Shown here: positions 9,406-18,391 of the stretch, piece after piece
Layout: each line of letters starts with the position of its first letter
Position numbering within the stretch: the stretch's first letter is position 1
Origin: Fidelibacterota bacterium
GTDB taxonomy: Bacteria; Pseudomonadota; Alphaproteobacteria; Rhodospirillales; Rhodospirillaceae
Direction: 5' to 3'
NCBI GenBank assembly: GCA_947472795.1
Contig: CANJBL010000010.1
Location: 1-64,000, forward strand
Length of the DNA: 64,000 nt
Program-made: the position numbers and the translations under genes
Notes under the pieces: generated by a model
What the model was told of the DNA's origin: nothing
Database searches by the model: none
The model's input: the letters and a program-made list of their open reading frames with translations, nothing else

Positions 9406-9440
9406 AGGCCTGTGTCTGGCATGAGTTTTTTGTCAGACAG

Positions 9441-9466
9441 GGCAATTCCGCCTGCGGAATCTTGCC
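9441..9466. other. Stable hairpin between the transglycosylase gene and rlpA
   Basis: The bases GGCAATTCCGCCTGCGGAAT and the following CTTGCC can fold into a stem with the perfect core ATTCCGC/GCGGAAT, flanked by GGCA/TGCC. There is no T-run after it on either strand, so it is not a standard terminator. It may be an RNA-processing or regulatory structure in the rlpA leader. Confidence 0.4.
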
Positions 9467-9530
9467 AGAGGCTATCTCTTTCATTACACTACCAAATGTA
9501 GAGTTATCCACTGGGGGTTAATACTAGCTG

Positions 9531-10589
9531 ATGTTGCCGGTGAACCGGGTGATCCGCACATTCTTGATAATGTGCTCTCCCTTGGCCCTTGCTGCCTGTG
9601 CCGCGGCGCCAGTCCCTGTGCCTGTCGCGCCGCGCCCTGTCGCAACCGCAGAACCCGAGGCGGAGGGCGGCATCTATAAAGTGGGCAAGCCTTATCAAGT
9701 CGAAGGTCTCTGGTATTACCCCGGCGAGGATTATGCATATGCGCAGGAGGGCATCGCCTCCTGGTACGGCACCGACTTCCACGGCAAACGTACCGCCAAC
9801 GGCGACAAGTACGACATGAATGACCTGACGGCAGCGCACCCGACGCTGCCCATGCCCAGCGTGGTCAAGGTCACCAATCTGGACAATGGCCGCACCCTGA
9901 AGGTGACGGTGAACGATCGCGGGCCGTTCCACAGCAGCCGCATCATCGACGTCTCGCGGCGCGCGGCACAACTTCTCGGCTTCTACGAAGCGGGCACTGC
10001 ACATGTGCGCGTTGAGATCGACGCCCAGGAGAGCATCAACCTCAAGAACATCGCGCTTGCGAAACATCCGCCCGAGATGCCGGCGATCACCGCAGCACCG
10101 CGCGCTGCTGTGGCGGCCGTGACTCTCGAACCGCTGGCAGGTGCCACAATCGCCAGTGCGGCACCAGTGAATGTGCAGCAGGTGAAGCCTGTGGTTGGCG
10201 CGCCTGATTTTGCGCAAATCGAGCCGAAGAAACCCGCTGCCAAAGCGCCAGCATCATCTTCCGCTAAGGCAGCTCCAACAAAAACTGCACCCTCACAAAC
10301 AAATCCGGCGAAAGTTGCCAACGCATCGCCATCTGCAAAGCCAGCGGCTGCCGCGCCGGCACACGGCACGTTTGTACAAGCTGGCGCTTTCTCCGAAGAA
10401 GCCAATGCCCGTAAGCTTGAGCAGCAGCTCGGCGAACTTGGCACGGTGCACATCGTTCCGGGCACGGCCAAGAACAAGAAGGTCTATCGCGTACGCTTGG
10501 GACCCATTGCCGACGCTTCGGCGGCGACAGCCCTCTTGGGCAAAGTGAAGTCCTACGGCTATAACGATGCCAAGGTCGTTCGTGAATGA
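9531..10589 (+). CDS. rlpA: RlpA-like septal ring lytic transglycosylase with SPOR domain
   Basis: RlpA proteins act on denuded glycans at the division septum. The 352-residue protein has a lipoprotein signal (LALAA-Cys23), a double-psi beta-barrel domain at about 80-165 with the signatures IASWYG, GKRTANGD, VVKVTNLDNGR and VNDRGPF, a long Ala/Lys/Pro linker, and a C-terminal SPOR domain (about 276-352, GTFVQAGAFSEEANA) that binds septal glycan. A GGGGG stretch lies 13 bases ahead of the ATG. The gene sits between two other peptidoglycan genes, consistent with a role in wall remodelling at division. Confidence 0.92.
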   Translation: MLPVNRVIRTFLIMCSPLALAACAAAPVPVPVAPRPVATAEPEAEGGIYKVGKPYQVEGLWYYPGEDYAYAQEGIASWYGTDFHGKRTANGDKYDMNDLTAAHPTLPMPSVVKVTNLDNGRTLKVTVNDRGPFHSSRIIDVSRRAAQLLGFYEAGTAHVRVEIDAQESINLKNIALAKHPPEMPAITAAPRAAVAAVTLEPLAGATIASAAPVNVQQVKPVVGAPDFAQIEPKKPAAKAPASSSAKAAPTKTAPSQTNPAKVANASPSAKPAAAAPAHGTFVQAGAFSEEANARKLEQQLGELGTVHIVPGTAKNKKVYRVRLGPIADASAATALLGKVKSYGYNDAKVVRE

Positions 10590-10621
10590 GTGGGCGCGAA
10601 TAAGCGGGCGCGAGTAAGCGG
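10580..10621 (+). repeat. Three 14-bp tandem repeats beginning at the rlpA stop codon
   Basis: Unit 1 (10580-10593) contains the rlpA TGA; unit 2 (10594-10607, GCGCGAATAAGCGG) and unit 3 (10608-10621, GCGCGAGTAAGCGG) follow without spacer and differ from each other at one base. Unit 1 matches unit 2 at 10 of 14 positions. Each unit carries a stop trinucleotide at the equivalent place. Confidence 0.85.
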
Positions 10622-10716
10622 TGCGGCCGCGAATTCGCCGTAATGAGGGATCAGAGATTGTCCCCGCTTAATATGAATGTGCGTTCAAAATACTCTGTGA
10701 AATGGGCAACGGTCCG

Positions 10717-11913
10717 ATGAAACGTCTCTCTGCGATTCTGATGTGCTTGGCTTTCTTGCCAGTATTTGCAGCGCCAGCGCAGGCGCTCGATATCAAAGCC
10801 CGCGAATACATCCTGATGGATTTCCAGACCGGCGCGGTGCTCGACGCCAAGGAAGCGGACAAGCACATGCCGCCGTCGTCCATGAGCAAGCTGATGACCG
10901 CCTACATGGTGTTCTCTGCCTTGAAGGCCGGGAAGTTGTCGCTGGAAGAACAGCTGACCGTCAGCCGCAACGCGTGGCAAACCGGCGGCGCGGCCACCGA
11001 CGGCTCGACCATGTTCCTCGATCCGGGATCCATGGTGAAGGTGGAAGACCTGTTGCGTGGCATGATTGTGCAGTCGGGCAACGATGCGTGCATCGTGTTC
11101 GCCGAAGGGTTGGCCGGCAGCGAGGCCGAGTTCGCCAAGCAGATGAATGAGAAGGCGAAAGAGCTGGGTATGACCAACAGCCACTTCGCCAATTCCACGG
11201 GCTTGCCGGAAGACGATCACTATATGTCTTCACGCGATCTCGCCATCCTCGCCAAGCATATCATCTCTGATTTTCCCGAATATTATCCGATCTTCAGCGA
11301 GTCCTCTTTCGTCTGGAACAAAATCACCCAAGGCAATCGCAATCCATTGCTTTACCGCGTGGGCAGCGGCGCCGATGGCCTGAAGACAGGTCACACCTCC
11401 GCCGCCGGCTACGGCCTCACGGCCTCGGCCGTCCGCAATGACCGCCGCTTGATCCTGGTGGCCAATGGCATGGACAGCATCAAGGACCGCGATGAAGAAA
11501 CCACCAAGCTGCTCGACTGGGGTTTCCGCGAGTTCACCAACCGCCAGCTGTTCAAGGCTGGTGAGACAGTCACCACGGCTGAAGTGTGGCTTGGCGCCGA
11601 GCCGGATGTGTCGCTCGTCATCCCCAAGGATGTCGCCATCACTGTTCCGCGCGGTTCAGGCTCGACCCTTGATGTACGCGTGATTTATCAGGGCCCTATT
11701 CCGGCACCCATCAAGAAGGACACGGAGATCGCCAAAGTGGTGATCACCGCCAAGGATCTCGAGCCCATCGAAATCCCGTTGCGGGCCGCAACGGACGTGG
11801 ATCGCCTGGGTTTCGTGGGCCGCCTGAAGGCCGCCGCGCAGTACATCTTCGCTGGCCCGCCCGCGGCACCCGCTGGCGCCAAGACCGTGCCGGTTCCCAA
11901 ACCCGCCGGTTAG
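10717..11913 (+). CDS. dacC: D-alanyl-D-alanine carboxypeptidase (penicillin-binding protein 5/6 type)
   Basis: Removes the terminal D-Ala from peptidoglycan stem peptides in the periplasm. The 398-residue protein has a signal peptide ending at AQA, then the SxxK motif with nucleophile Ser55 and Lys58 (SMSK), SGN at 120-122 and KTG at 223-225, the full active site of peptidase family S11. The C-terminal PBP5-type beta domain follows and the end is rich in Ala/Pro rather than being a clear amphipathic anchor. The ATG at 10717 begins the signal peptide (MKRLSAIL); one at 10702 adds five residues. tmk, holB and metG follow on the same strand, a common alphaproteobacterial order. Confidence 0.92.
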   Translation: MKRLSAILMCLAFLPVFAAPAQALDIKAREYILMDFQTGAVLDAKEADKHMPPSSMSKLMTAYMVFSALKAGKLSLEEQLTVSRNAWQTGGAATDGSTMFLDPGSMVKVEDLLRGMIVQSGNDACIVFAEGLAGSEAEFAKQMNEKAKELGMTNSHFANSTGLPEDDHYMSSRDLAILAKHIISDFPEYYPIFSESSFVWNKITQGNRNPLLYRVGSGADGLKTGHTSAAGYGLTASAVRNDRRLILVANGMDSIKDRDEETTKLLDWGFREFTNRQLFKAGETVTTAEVWLGAEPDVSLVIPKDVAITVPRGSGSTLDVRVIYQGPIPAPIKKDTEIAKVVITAKDLEPIEIPLRAATDVDRLGFVGRLKAAAQYIFAGPPAAPAGAKTVPVPKPAG

Positions 11914-11983
11914 GTTATCATCCCGCGACACTGGTACTGCGGCTTGAACAACGCGGGGTAAAGGGACGGGGATTATTGATATC

Positions 11984-12619
11984 GTGGCCAAGGGAATTTT
12001 CATTACGCTTGAAGGCGGCGAAGGCGGCGGCAAGTCCAGCCAAGCTAGGATGCTGGGCGATGTGCTGACGTCACGCGGGTACAATGTGCTGCTGACGCGT
12101 GAGCCCGGCGGTTCCACGGGCGCGGAAGCCATTCGCCGCCTGCTGGTCGAAGGCCCCGGCGGAAAGTGGGACGGCATCACCGAAGCGTTATTGCATACCG
12201 CCGCGCGGCGCGATCATCTGGTGAACGTTGTCTGGCCGGCGCTCGACGCCGGCAAGATCGTCATCTCAGACCGCTTTTCCGACTCAACGTTGGCCTATCA
12301 GGGCTCGGCCTATGGTGTCGCGAAGCAGGTGCTGCTCGATCTCTACAAAGCTGCCATCGGCGATTTCAAACCCACTATTACCTTCATCCTTGATCTGCCG
12401 GTAGACGCTGGCCTTGCACGCGCGGCCTCGCGCGGCGGCAAGGAGACCCGCTATGAAAGCATGGGCGAGGAATTCCATATCAAAGTCCGGCAGGGGTTTT
12501 TAGACATCGCCAAAGATGAACCCGGGCGCTGCAAGCTCGTCGATGCCACCAAGGACCTCGAGACCATCCACCGCGCCATCCTGGCGGACGTGGATAAGGT
12601 CCTGCCGCCCGTAAAGTAA
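11984..12619 (+). CDS. tmk: Thymidylate kinase
   Basis: Phosphorylates dTMP to dTDP for DNA synthesis. The 211 residues contain the P-loop (EGGEGGGKSS, about 10-19), the TMP-binding DR motif (ISDRFSDSTLAYQG) and a lid with basic residues (RGGKETRYE). The start is GTG at 11984, giving MAKGIFITLEGG, with AAGGGACGGGG about 15 bases upstream. The downstream holB starts 12 bases after the stop, so the two are probably cotranscribed. Confidence 0.95.
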   Translation: MAKGIFITLEGGEGGGKSSQARMLGDVLTSRGYNVLLTREPGGSTGAEAIRRLLVEGPGGKWDGITEALLHTAARRDHLVNVVWPALDAGKIVISDRFSDSTLAYQGSAYGVAKQVLLDLYKAAIGDFKPTITFILDLPVDAGLARAASRGGKETRYESMGEEFHIKVRQGFLDIAKDEPGRCKLVDATKDLETIHRAILADVDKVLPPVK

Positions 12620-12631
12620 CCGGAGCCCGCG

Positions 12632-13753
12632 ATGGCTTTGCGCGCACCTGATCCGCCTGATGTTCCCGAGCCTCGGCTCAATCCCTACCTCATGGCCCAT
12701 GAGGCGGCGGAGAAGGACTACCTCAGCGCCTGGTCCAGCGGACGTCTCGCACATGCCTGGCTGATCTGCGGGCCGCGCGGCATCGGCAAGGCGACGCTGG
12801 CCTATCGCATGGCGCGTCACGCGCTGGCGCAAAAAGATGCCGACTCATCGGCGGATATGTTCGGTGCGCCGCCTGCGCCGACCTCACTGACTATGTCGGC
12901 GGAGGATCCCATCTTCCGGCGCGTCGCATCTCTGGGCCATGGCGACTTCCGCATCATCGAGCGCGGCTGGTCCGACAGCAAGCAGACCAAGCGCAAGACG
13001 GTCATCGGCGTGGATGACGTGCGTGAGATCGGCACTTTCATGTCCATGACGCCGGCCGAAGGCGGATGGCGCACGGTCATCATCGATGCCGCCGACGAGA
13101 TGAACGCCAACGCCGCCAATGCAGTTTTGAAAATTCTGGAGGAACCGCCCGCGCGCGCGTTGCTCTTCCTCGTCGCCCACAATCCCGACCGCCTGCTGCC
13201 AACCATTCGCTCGCGCTGCCGGCGCCTGGACCTGCGCCCGCTCACCAATGCGCAAGTGATGACACTGCTCGGTCGCTATCGCCCTGATCTCTCGCCGGCT
13301 GAAACCACCGCGCTTGCGGTCCTCGCGGATGGTTCCATTGGCCGCGCCATGGCGTTGGAAGAGGAGGGTGGCGTCACGCTCTTCCGCGACCTCATGACTC
13401 TTCTCACGGATGCTCCGCGCCTCAACATCACGCGCCTGCATGCCCTGGCCGACAAGGCGCTCAAAGGTGACGCCTTCCGAACTTTAAGCGGTCTGCTGTC
13501 CTGGTGGTTGGCGCGTGTGACCGCTGAGGGTGCCAGAGGTGGGCTCGATACCTTTACGGAAGTGATTCCCGGCGAACGCGAACTCGCGCGTAAACTGCTT
13601 AGCACCGCCACGCCTGCCGCTTGGGCCGACGTGTGGGACAAAATCGGCCATCTCGCCCGGCGTACGGATGCCGTCAATCTCGACAAGAAGCGCAGCCTCA
13701 TGCTGATGCTCATGGCCGTGGAAAGTGCTGCCGCCACCGGTAAGGCCGCTTAA
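12632..13753 (+). CDS. holB: DNA polymerase III delta prime subunit
   Basis: A clamp-loader subunit of the replicative polymerase. The 373-residue protein has an AAA+ fold with a P-loop (CGPRGIGKATLA), the sensor-like segment VLKILEEPP and the SRC motif (TIRSRCRRL) typical of DnaX/HolB proteins. The zinc-binding cysteine cluster of E. coli delta prime is absent, as is usual for the alphaproteobacterial form. It follows tmk closely and precedes metG, the conserved arrangement. Confidence 0.93.
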   Translation: MALRAPDPPDVPEPRLNPYLMAHEAAEKDYLSAWSSGRLAHAWLICGPRGIGKATLAYRMARHALAQKDADSSADMFGAPPAPTSLTMSAEDPIFRRVASLGHGDFRIIERGWSDSKQTKRKTVIGVDDVREIGTFMSMTPAEGGWRTVIIDAADEMNANAANAVLKILEEPPARALLFLVAHNPDRLLPTIRSRCRRLDLRPLTNAQVMTLLGRYRPDLSPAETTALAVLADGSIGRAMALEEEGGVTLFRDLMTLLTDAPRLNITRLHALADKALKGDAFRTLSGLLSWWLARVTAEGARGGLDTFTEVIPGERELARKLLSTATPAAWADVWDKIGHLARRTDAVNLDKKRSLMLMLMAVESAAATGKAA

Positions 13754-13832
13754 AACCTAGGCTTTCCCTGGTCTTTCCCGCACGGCCTTAAACGTCTATA
13801 TCAGACACACATTTCTAGGTTGGAGCAGTCCG

Positions 13833-15452
13833 GTGTCCCCGAACAACAACAAGGGCGCGTTTTACGTCACGACGCCCATTTATTACGTCAACGACAAGCC
13901 GCACGTGGGGCACGCCTACACCACCATCGCGGCGGACGTGCTGGCGCGCTTTAAGCGGTTAGATGGGTATGACGTCAAGTTCCTGACGGGGACCGACGAG
14001 CATGGCCAGAAGGTCGCCAAGGCCGCTGCCGACAAGGGCATCGAACCGCAGGCGCTGTGCGATGCCAATTCGCAAAATTTCCGCGACCTTGCCAAGACGC
14101 TTGGCATCTCGAACGACGACTTCATCCGCACCACCGAGGAGCGCCATATCAAGGCGTGTCAGGCTCTGTGGAAGCGCCTGGAGGACAACGGCAGCATCAC
14201 GCTTGGCAAATATGCAGGCTGGTATGCGGTCCGCGATGAAGCTTTCTACGACGAGGGCGAACTGACCAAAGGTCCTAACGGCGAAAAGCTGGCGCCCAGC
14301 GGAGCGCCCGTGGAGTGGGTGGAAGAAGAGAGTTATTTCTTTCCACTGAAAGAGTGGCAGGAACGCCTCCTGAAGTTTTACGACGAGAACCCCGACTTCA
14401 TCGGACCTAAAAGCCGCTTCAACGAAATCTACAGCTTCGTCAAAGGCGGACTGCAAGATATTTCAATCTCACGTACAGCGTTCTCTTGGGGTGTGCCGGT
14501 GCCGGGCAATCCCAAGCACGTCATGTATGTCTGGATCGACGCGCTGACCAATTACATCACCGCGCTCGGCTACCCGGATGAATCCGGTGAGATGGCAAAG
14601 TTCTGGCCCGAGCAGAACCCGGTTGCGCTGCACCTGGTGGGCAAGGACATTATCCGCTTCCACTGCGTCTATTGGCCCGCCTTCCTGATGGCGGCGAAAC
14701 TGCCGCTGCCCAAACGCGTGTTCGCGCACGGCTGGTGGACTGTGGAAGGCCAGAAGATGTCCAAGTCGCTGGGCAACGCCATCGACCCGACGGCTCTTGT
14801 CGAAAAATACGGCCTCGACCAGCTGCGCTTTTTCCTGATGCGGGAAATCCCCTTCGGCAATGACGGCGATTTTTCTGAAGCGGCCATCGCGGGGCGCATC
14901 AACAGCGAACTGGCCAACGCCCTAGGAAATTTAGCGCAACGTGTTCTTTCTTTTATAGCGAAGAACGGCGGCGGCAAAATTCCTGTCAGTCACTCCACGA
15001 GCGATGCAGCTTATCTAATCGCGGACGCTGACTTAATTCACAAGAGCCATGAGCTGTTAGATCACTGCAGAGAACATATAAAGCGCCAAACCTATGGTGA
15101 AGTTCTTGAAGCGATCTTTGAGCTTGTAAGGGCTGCAAACGCCTATGTGGATATCCAGGCGCCTTGGGCGTTGAAGAAAACTAATCCTGATCGCATGGAA
15201 ACTGTTCTTTGGACACTTTTGGAGACTATTCGCCACATAGCAATTATTATTCAGCCATTTACTCCAAGCGCCGCGGAAAAATTACTGGATCAATTAGCAG
15301 TGCCTTCGCACGAGCGGACGTTTTTTTACATTGAAGACCCGAAAGAATTTGCTTCTCCGCACCAGCTTAAATCGGGAACGACATTGCCGACACCTACCGG
15401 CGTCTTCCCGCGTTATGGCGACCCGAAGGCTGCGGCAGGAAAGGGGGCGTAG
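13833..15452 (+). CDS. metG: Methionyl-tRNA synthetase
   Basis: Charges tRNA-Met and initiator tRNA. The 539-residue class I synthetase has HVGH (24-27) and KMSKS (308-312). No zinc-knuckle cysteines are present, as in the short alphaproteobacterial type, and the C-terminal tRNA-binding/dimerisation domain of the E. coli enzyme is absent. The start is GTG at 13833. Base use changes sharply inside the gene: from about 14920 to 15390 the codons are A+T-rich (for example many TTA, ATA, AAT, ACT), unlike the first two thirds and unlike the neighbours, while the reading frame and family similarity stay intact. tatD begins two bases after the stop. Confidence 0.95.
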   Translation: MSPNNNKGAFYVTTPIYYVNDKPHVGHAYTTIAADVLARFKRLDGYDVKFLTGTDEHGQKVAKAAADKGIEPQALCDANSQNFRDLAKTLGISNDDFIRTTEERHIKACQALWKRLEDNGSITLGKYAGWYAVRDEAFYDEGELTKGPNGEKLAPSGAPVEWVEEESYFFPLKEWQERLLKFYDENPDFIGPKSRFNEIYSFVKGGLQDISISRTAFSWGVPVPGNPKHVMYVWIDALTNYITALGYPDESGEMAKFWPEQNPVALHLVGKDIIRFHCVYWPAFLMAAKLPLPKRVFAHGWWTVEGQKMSKSLGNAIDPTALVEKYGLDQLRFFLMREIPFGNDGDFSEAAIAGRINSELANALGNLAQRVLSFIAKNGGGKIPVSHSTSDAAYLIADADLIHKSHELLDHCREHIKRQTYGEVLEAIFELVRAANAYVDIQAPWALKKTNPDRMETVLWTLLETIRHIAIIIQPFTPSAAEKLLDQLAVPSHERTFFYIEDPKEFASPHQLKSGTTLPTPTGVFPRYGDPKAAAGKGA

Positions 15453-15454
15453 GT

Positions 15455-16246
15455 ATGAATAAGCCCTTCCTCGTCGATAGCCATTGCCACCTCGACTTTC
15501 CTGAACTTTCAAGCCAAGCCGATGATGTCATCGCGCGCGCGGCTGCCGCCGGTGTCGGGCACATGCTCACCATCGGCACCAAGATCACCAAGTTCGGCGG
15601 CGTGCTGGCCATGGCCGAGCGTTTCAATCATGTCTCGTGCTCGGTTGGCATCCATCCGCACGAAGCCGGCGTCGAGCCCGCCATGGACGTGGCCAAGCTC
15701 ACCGCCCTCGCGGCCCATCCCAAGGTCGTGGCCTTTGGCGAGACGGGCCTCGACTTCTATTATGAACACAGCCCGCGCGCCGATCAGGAGAAAAGCTTCC
15801 GCGTTCACCTGGCAGCGGCCCGCGAGAACAAGCTGCCGGTCATTGTGCACACGCGCGACGCTGATTCCGAAACTGCTGCCATTCTCTCCGAGGAAATCGC
15901 CAAGGGCGCCTTTACGGGCGTTATCCATTGTTTCAGCTCCGGGGCGGAACTGGCGGCGAAGGCGTTGGAATTAGGGTTCTATATTTCCATCTCCGGCATT
16001 GTGACGTTCAAGAAAGCCGAAGCCCTGCGTGAAGTCGTGAAGACAGTGCCGTTGGATCGCTTGCTGGTGGAGACTGATAGCCCGTACCTCGCGCCCATCC
16101 CTCATCGCGGCAAGACCAATGAGCCGGCTTTTGTCGCGCATACCGCTGCCGTGGTCGCCGAACTCAAAGGTATCTCGCTGGACGAACTCGCGACCCACAC
16201 CACAGCCAACTTCTTCAAGCTGTTCTCCAAGGCCAAGGCAGCATGA
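15455..16246 (+). CDS. tatD: TatD family metal-dependent hydrolase (DNase)
   Basis: A TIM-barrel hydrolase of the TatD/YcfH family, with 3'-5' DNA exonuclease activity in characterised members. The 263 residues show the metal ligands in DSHCHLD (N-terminus), GETGLDFYY, HTRDAD, IHCFSSG and ETDSPYLAP. It is coupled to metG upstream and overlaps the next gene by the four bases ATGA, so metG-tatD-MBL appears to be one operon. Confidence 0.92.
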   Translation: MNKPFLVDSHCHLDFPELSSQADDVIARAAAAGVGHMLTIGTKITKFGGVLAMAERFNHVSCSVGIHPHEAGVEPAMDVAKLTALAAHPKVVAFGETGLDFYYEHSPRADQEKSFRVHLAAARENKLPVIVHTRDADSETAAILSEEIAKGAFTGVIHCFSSGAELAAKALELGFYISISGIVTFKKAEALREVVKTVPLDRLLVETDSPYLAPIPHRGKTNEPAFVAHTAAVVAELKGISLDELATHTTANFFKLFSKAKAA

Positions 16247-17016
16247 AGGTCACCATCCTCGGCAGCGGTTCTGCCGCCGGTGTGCCGTCGGTGTCCAGCG
16301 GCTGGGGAAAGTGCGACCCGAAGAATCCTAAAAACCGCCGCCGCCGCGCCTCCATTCTGGTGGAGGAGGGGCCCACCAGCATCCTTGTCGATACCTCGCC
16401 CGACCTGCGCGAGCAGATGCTCAGCGCCAATATCCGCCGCCTGGATGCCGTGCTGTTCACCCACGCCCATGCGGACCACATTCACGGCATCGATGAGTTG
16501 CGCGAGATCACACGCCTTTTACAAGGACCGCTCGCGGCTTATGGCATGGCTGAGACGATGCAGCTGCTCGAAGAGCGATTTCCATACATCTTTCTGGGCA
16601 TCCCCGAAGGCAAGCCCGTGTTCCGGCCCTGGCTGGTACCCAACAGCATCACACCGCCTGAGAAACTTACCGTTGGCAATATCACCGTCGGCAGCTTTCT
16701 GCAGGATCACGGCTTCGGCAACATCACCGTGGGTTACATCTTTGGCGGGCTGATCTATTCGACGGACGTCGTCAGTTTGTCCGACGCCGCCAAGGACATG
16801 ATCCGCGGCACCAAGGTTTGGATCGTGGATTGCCTCAGCGACGCGCCATACGCCACACACGCGCATGTCGAGATGACTTTGGAATGGATCGCGGAGCTGA
16901 AGCCTCAGCGGGCCATTCTCACGCACATGAGCAACGCCCTCGACTACGACAGGCTGGTCGCGCACTTGCCCGTGGGCGTGACGCCCGCGTTTGATGGGAT
17001 GCAGATCGAGATTTAG
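16243..17016 (+). CDS. MBL-fold metallo-hydrolase, PhnP-like
   Basis: A metallo-beta-lactamase-fold hydrolase of the PhnP / RNase Z-related group, probably a phosphodiesterase. The 257 residues contain GSGSAAGVPS at the N-terminus and the metal-binding signature THAHADHIHG, with later ligands in LQDHGFG, YSTDV and LTHMS. Its ATG overlaps the tatD stop, the usual alphaproteobacterial pairing. The exact substrate is not known for this genomic version. Confidence 0.88.
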   Translation: MKVTILGSGSAAGVPSVSSGWGKCDPKNPKNRRRRASILVEEGPTSILVDTSPDLREQMLSANIRRLDAVLFTHAHADHIHGIDELREITRLLQGPLAAYGMAETMQLLEERFPYIFLGIPEGKPVFRPWLVPNSITPPEKLTVGNITVGSFLQDHGFGNITVGYIFGGLIYSTDVVSLSDAAKDMIRGTKVWIVDCLSDAPYATHAHVEMTLEWIAELKPQRAILTHMSNALDYDRLVAHLPVGVTPAFDGMQIEI

Positions 17017-17027
17017 CGCCGGTCGAT

Positions 17028-17047
17028 TTACTTGGGCTTACTTGGGC
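17028..17047 (-). repeat. Perfect 10-bp tandem duplication of a gene 3' end
   Basis: On the minus strand the last ten bases of the dehydrogenase gene, GCCCAAGTAA (17047-17038, including the TAA), are repeated immediately and exactly at 17037-17028. Confidence 0.9.
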
Positions 17048-18324
17048 GTGATTTTCAGAAGCTTGCCATCGTCGGTGATTACGTAAACAGCACCTTCCGG
17101 CCCGATCTTTACATCGCGCACGCGGCTTTTCACGTCGCGCAGCAGAGGTTCCTCGTCCACGACCTTGTCGCCCTGGATGGTCAGGCGGTCCAGCATCGCG
17201 CCGCGCAAAGCGCCAATGAGCACGCTGTTCTTCCATTGCGGAAAAAGATCGCCCTTGTAGAAGACCACGCTCGACGGTGCGATCACTGGGTCCCAATAAT
17301 AGCGCGGCTGCTCCATGCCGGCTTTTTCCGTGAACCCGCCGTTGATGATATCACCGGGGTAATCGACCCCGTGAGTGATGACCGGCCAGCCGTAGTTCTT
17401 GCCGGCCTCCACATGGTTCAGCTCGTCACCGCCGCGCGGGCCGTGCTCGACCTCCCACAGGCGGCCCTGACCGTCGAAGGTCAGGCCTTCTTCACTGCGA
17501 TGACCAATGGACCAGATCTCGGGCAGGGCGCCGGCTTTGCCGGCAAACGGGTTGCCCGCGCCGGGTTTTCCGTCCGGCGTGATGTGAATGATCTTGCCCA
17601 GATGCGTGTCCAGGCGCTGCGCCACGTCCCACGGTGGTGAATCAGAACGATCACCCACCGTCATGAACAAGCTGCCGTCGCTGCTGATGGTCATGCGTCC
17701 GCCCTGATTGTCGGACACTTTGGGCGGCACGGCCGGGAAGGCGCGGAAGATCACCTTTACATCGCTCAAAGCATTGGCCGCCTCATCGAAGAGTGCACTG
17801 GCGATGGCGATGTTGGTTTTCTCATCGGTCACATCTTCGCTGTAGCTGATGAAGATGCGGTGGTTACGCGCGAAGTCTTTGTCGAGCGCAAGGTCGAGCA
17901 AACCCACCTGGCCGCTGTAATGTACCGCTGGCACGTTCTTCACAGGCTCGCCGATGGCACCCTTGGCATCGACCACACGCAAGGCACCGGACTTCTCCGT
18001 CACCAGCATCTTGCCGCCGGGCAGAAACTGAAGGCTCCACGGTGATTTCAACTGCTCGGCGATCGTCGTCACGGTGATTGGCGTGGTGGCTTTATAGGGT
18101 GCGCGTGTTTGCCCCGGGAACGCGGGCTTGTCGGTGGCAAGCTCCGGCGCCCGCGTTTCGATGGGTTGGCCCGGTGTGGTGACCGGCTCCGGAAAACCGC
18201 GCGAGTTGGACATGCGCACGGGCCCGACACCCGCTGGCCTTCCCGTCAATTCAAAGGGGTCCGCCGCGAAAGCTGTCGACATCAGCGGCAATGTCGCGAG
18301 CAGAAGTGTCCAATGCAATTTCAT
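17038..18324 (-). CDS. PQQ-dependent sugar dehydrogenase family protein, copy 1
   Basis: A secreted six-bladed beta-propeller of the glucose/sorbosone (soluble aldose sugar) dehydrogenase family. The 428-residue protein has a signal peptide ending STAFAAD, then a propeller with PWSLQFLPGGKMLVTEKSGAL, the catalytic-type region VGLLDLALDKDF, NQGGRMTISSDGSLFMTVGD, GHRSEEGLTFDGQGRLWEVE, HGPRGGDELNHVEAGKNYGW and a last blade ending KLLKITPK. The ATG at 18324 gives exactly the same length as the adjacent paralog; an ATG at 18366 would put the start inside the upstream terminator. It is a tandem duplicate of the next gene, with near-identical long segments. Confidence 0.9.
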   Translation of the reverse strand: MKLHWTLLLATLPLMSTAFAADPFELTGRPAGVGPVRMSNSRGFPEPVTTPGQPIETRAPELATDKPAFPGQTRAPYKATTPITVTTIAEQLKSPWSLQFLPGGKMLVTEKSGALRVVDAKGAIGEPVKNVPAVHYSGQVGLLDLALDKDFARNHRIFISYSEDVTDEKTNIAIASALFDEAANALSDVKVIFRAFPAVPPKVSDNQGGRMTISSDGSLFMTVGDRSDSPPWDVAQRLDTHLGKIIHITPDGKPGAGNPFAGKAGALPEIWSIGHRSEEGLTFDGQGRLWEVEHGPRGGDELNHVEAGKNYGWPVITHGVDYPGDIINGGFTEKAGMEQPRYYWDPVIAPSSVVFYKGDLFPQWKNSVLIGALRGAMLDRLTIQGDKVVDEEPLLRDVKSRVRDVKIGPEGAVYVITDDGKLLKITPK

Positions 18325-18345
18325 GTCCCGCTTCCCCATATCAAA

Positions 18346-18376
18346 AAGGGCCGCTGCGGATTTCACAGCGGCCCTT
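18346..18376 (-). terminator. Rho-independent terminator between the two dehydrogenase copies
   Basis: On the minus strand a perfect 11-bp stem AAGGGCCGCTG/CAGCGGCCCTT with a 9-base loop is followed by TTTTTG. It lies 15 bases after the stop of copy 2 and only 21 bases ahead of the ATG of copy 1, so read-through from copy 2 should be limited. Confidence 0.85.
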
Positions 18377-18391
18377 ATTCGTTCGATCAGT

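Noticed and set aside
9413-9439. Imperfect stem TGTCTGGCA/TGTCAGACA as terminator of the transglycosylase gene
   Set aside because: The T-rich part lies in the loop, not after the stem, so it does not fit an intrinsic terminator.
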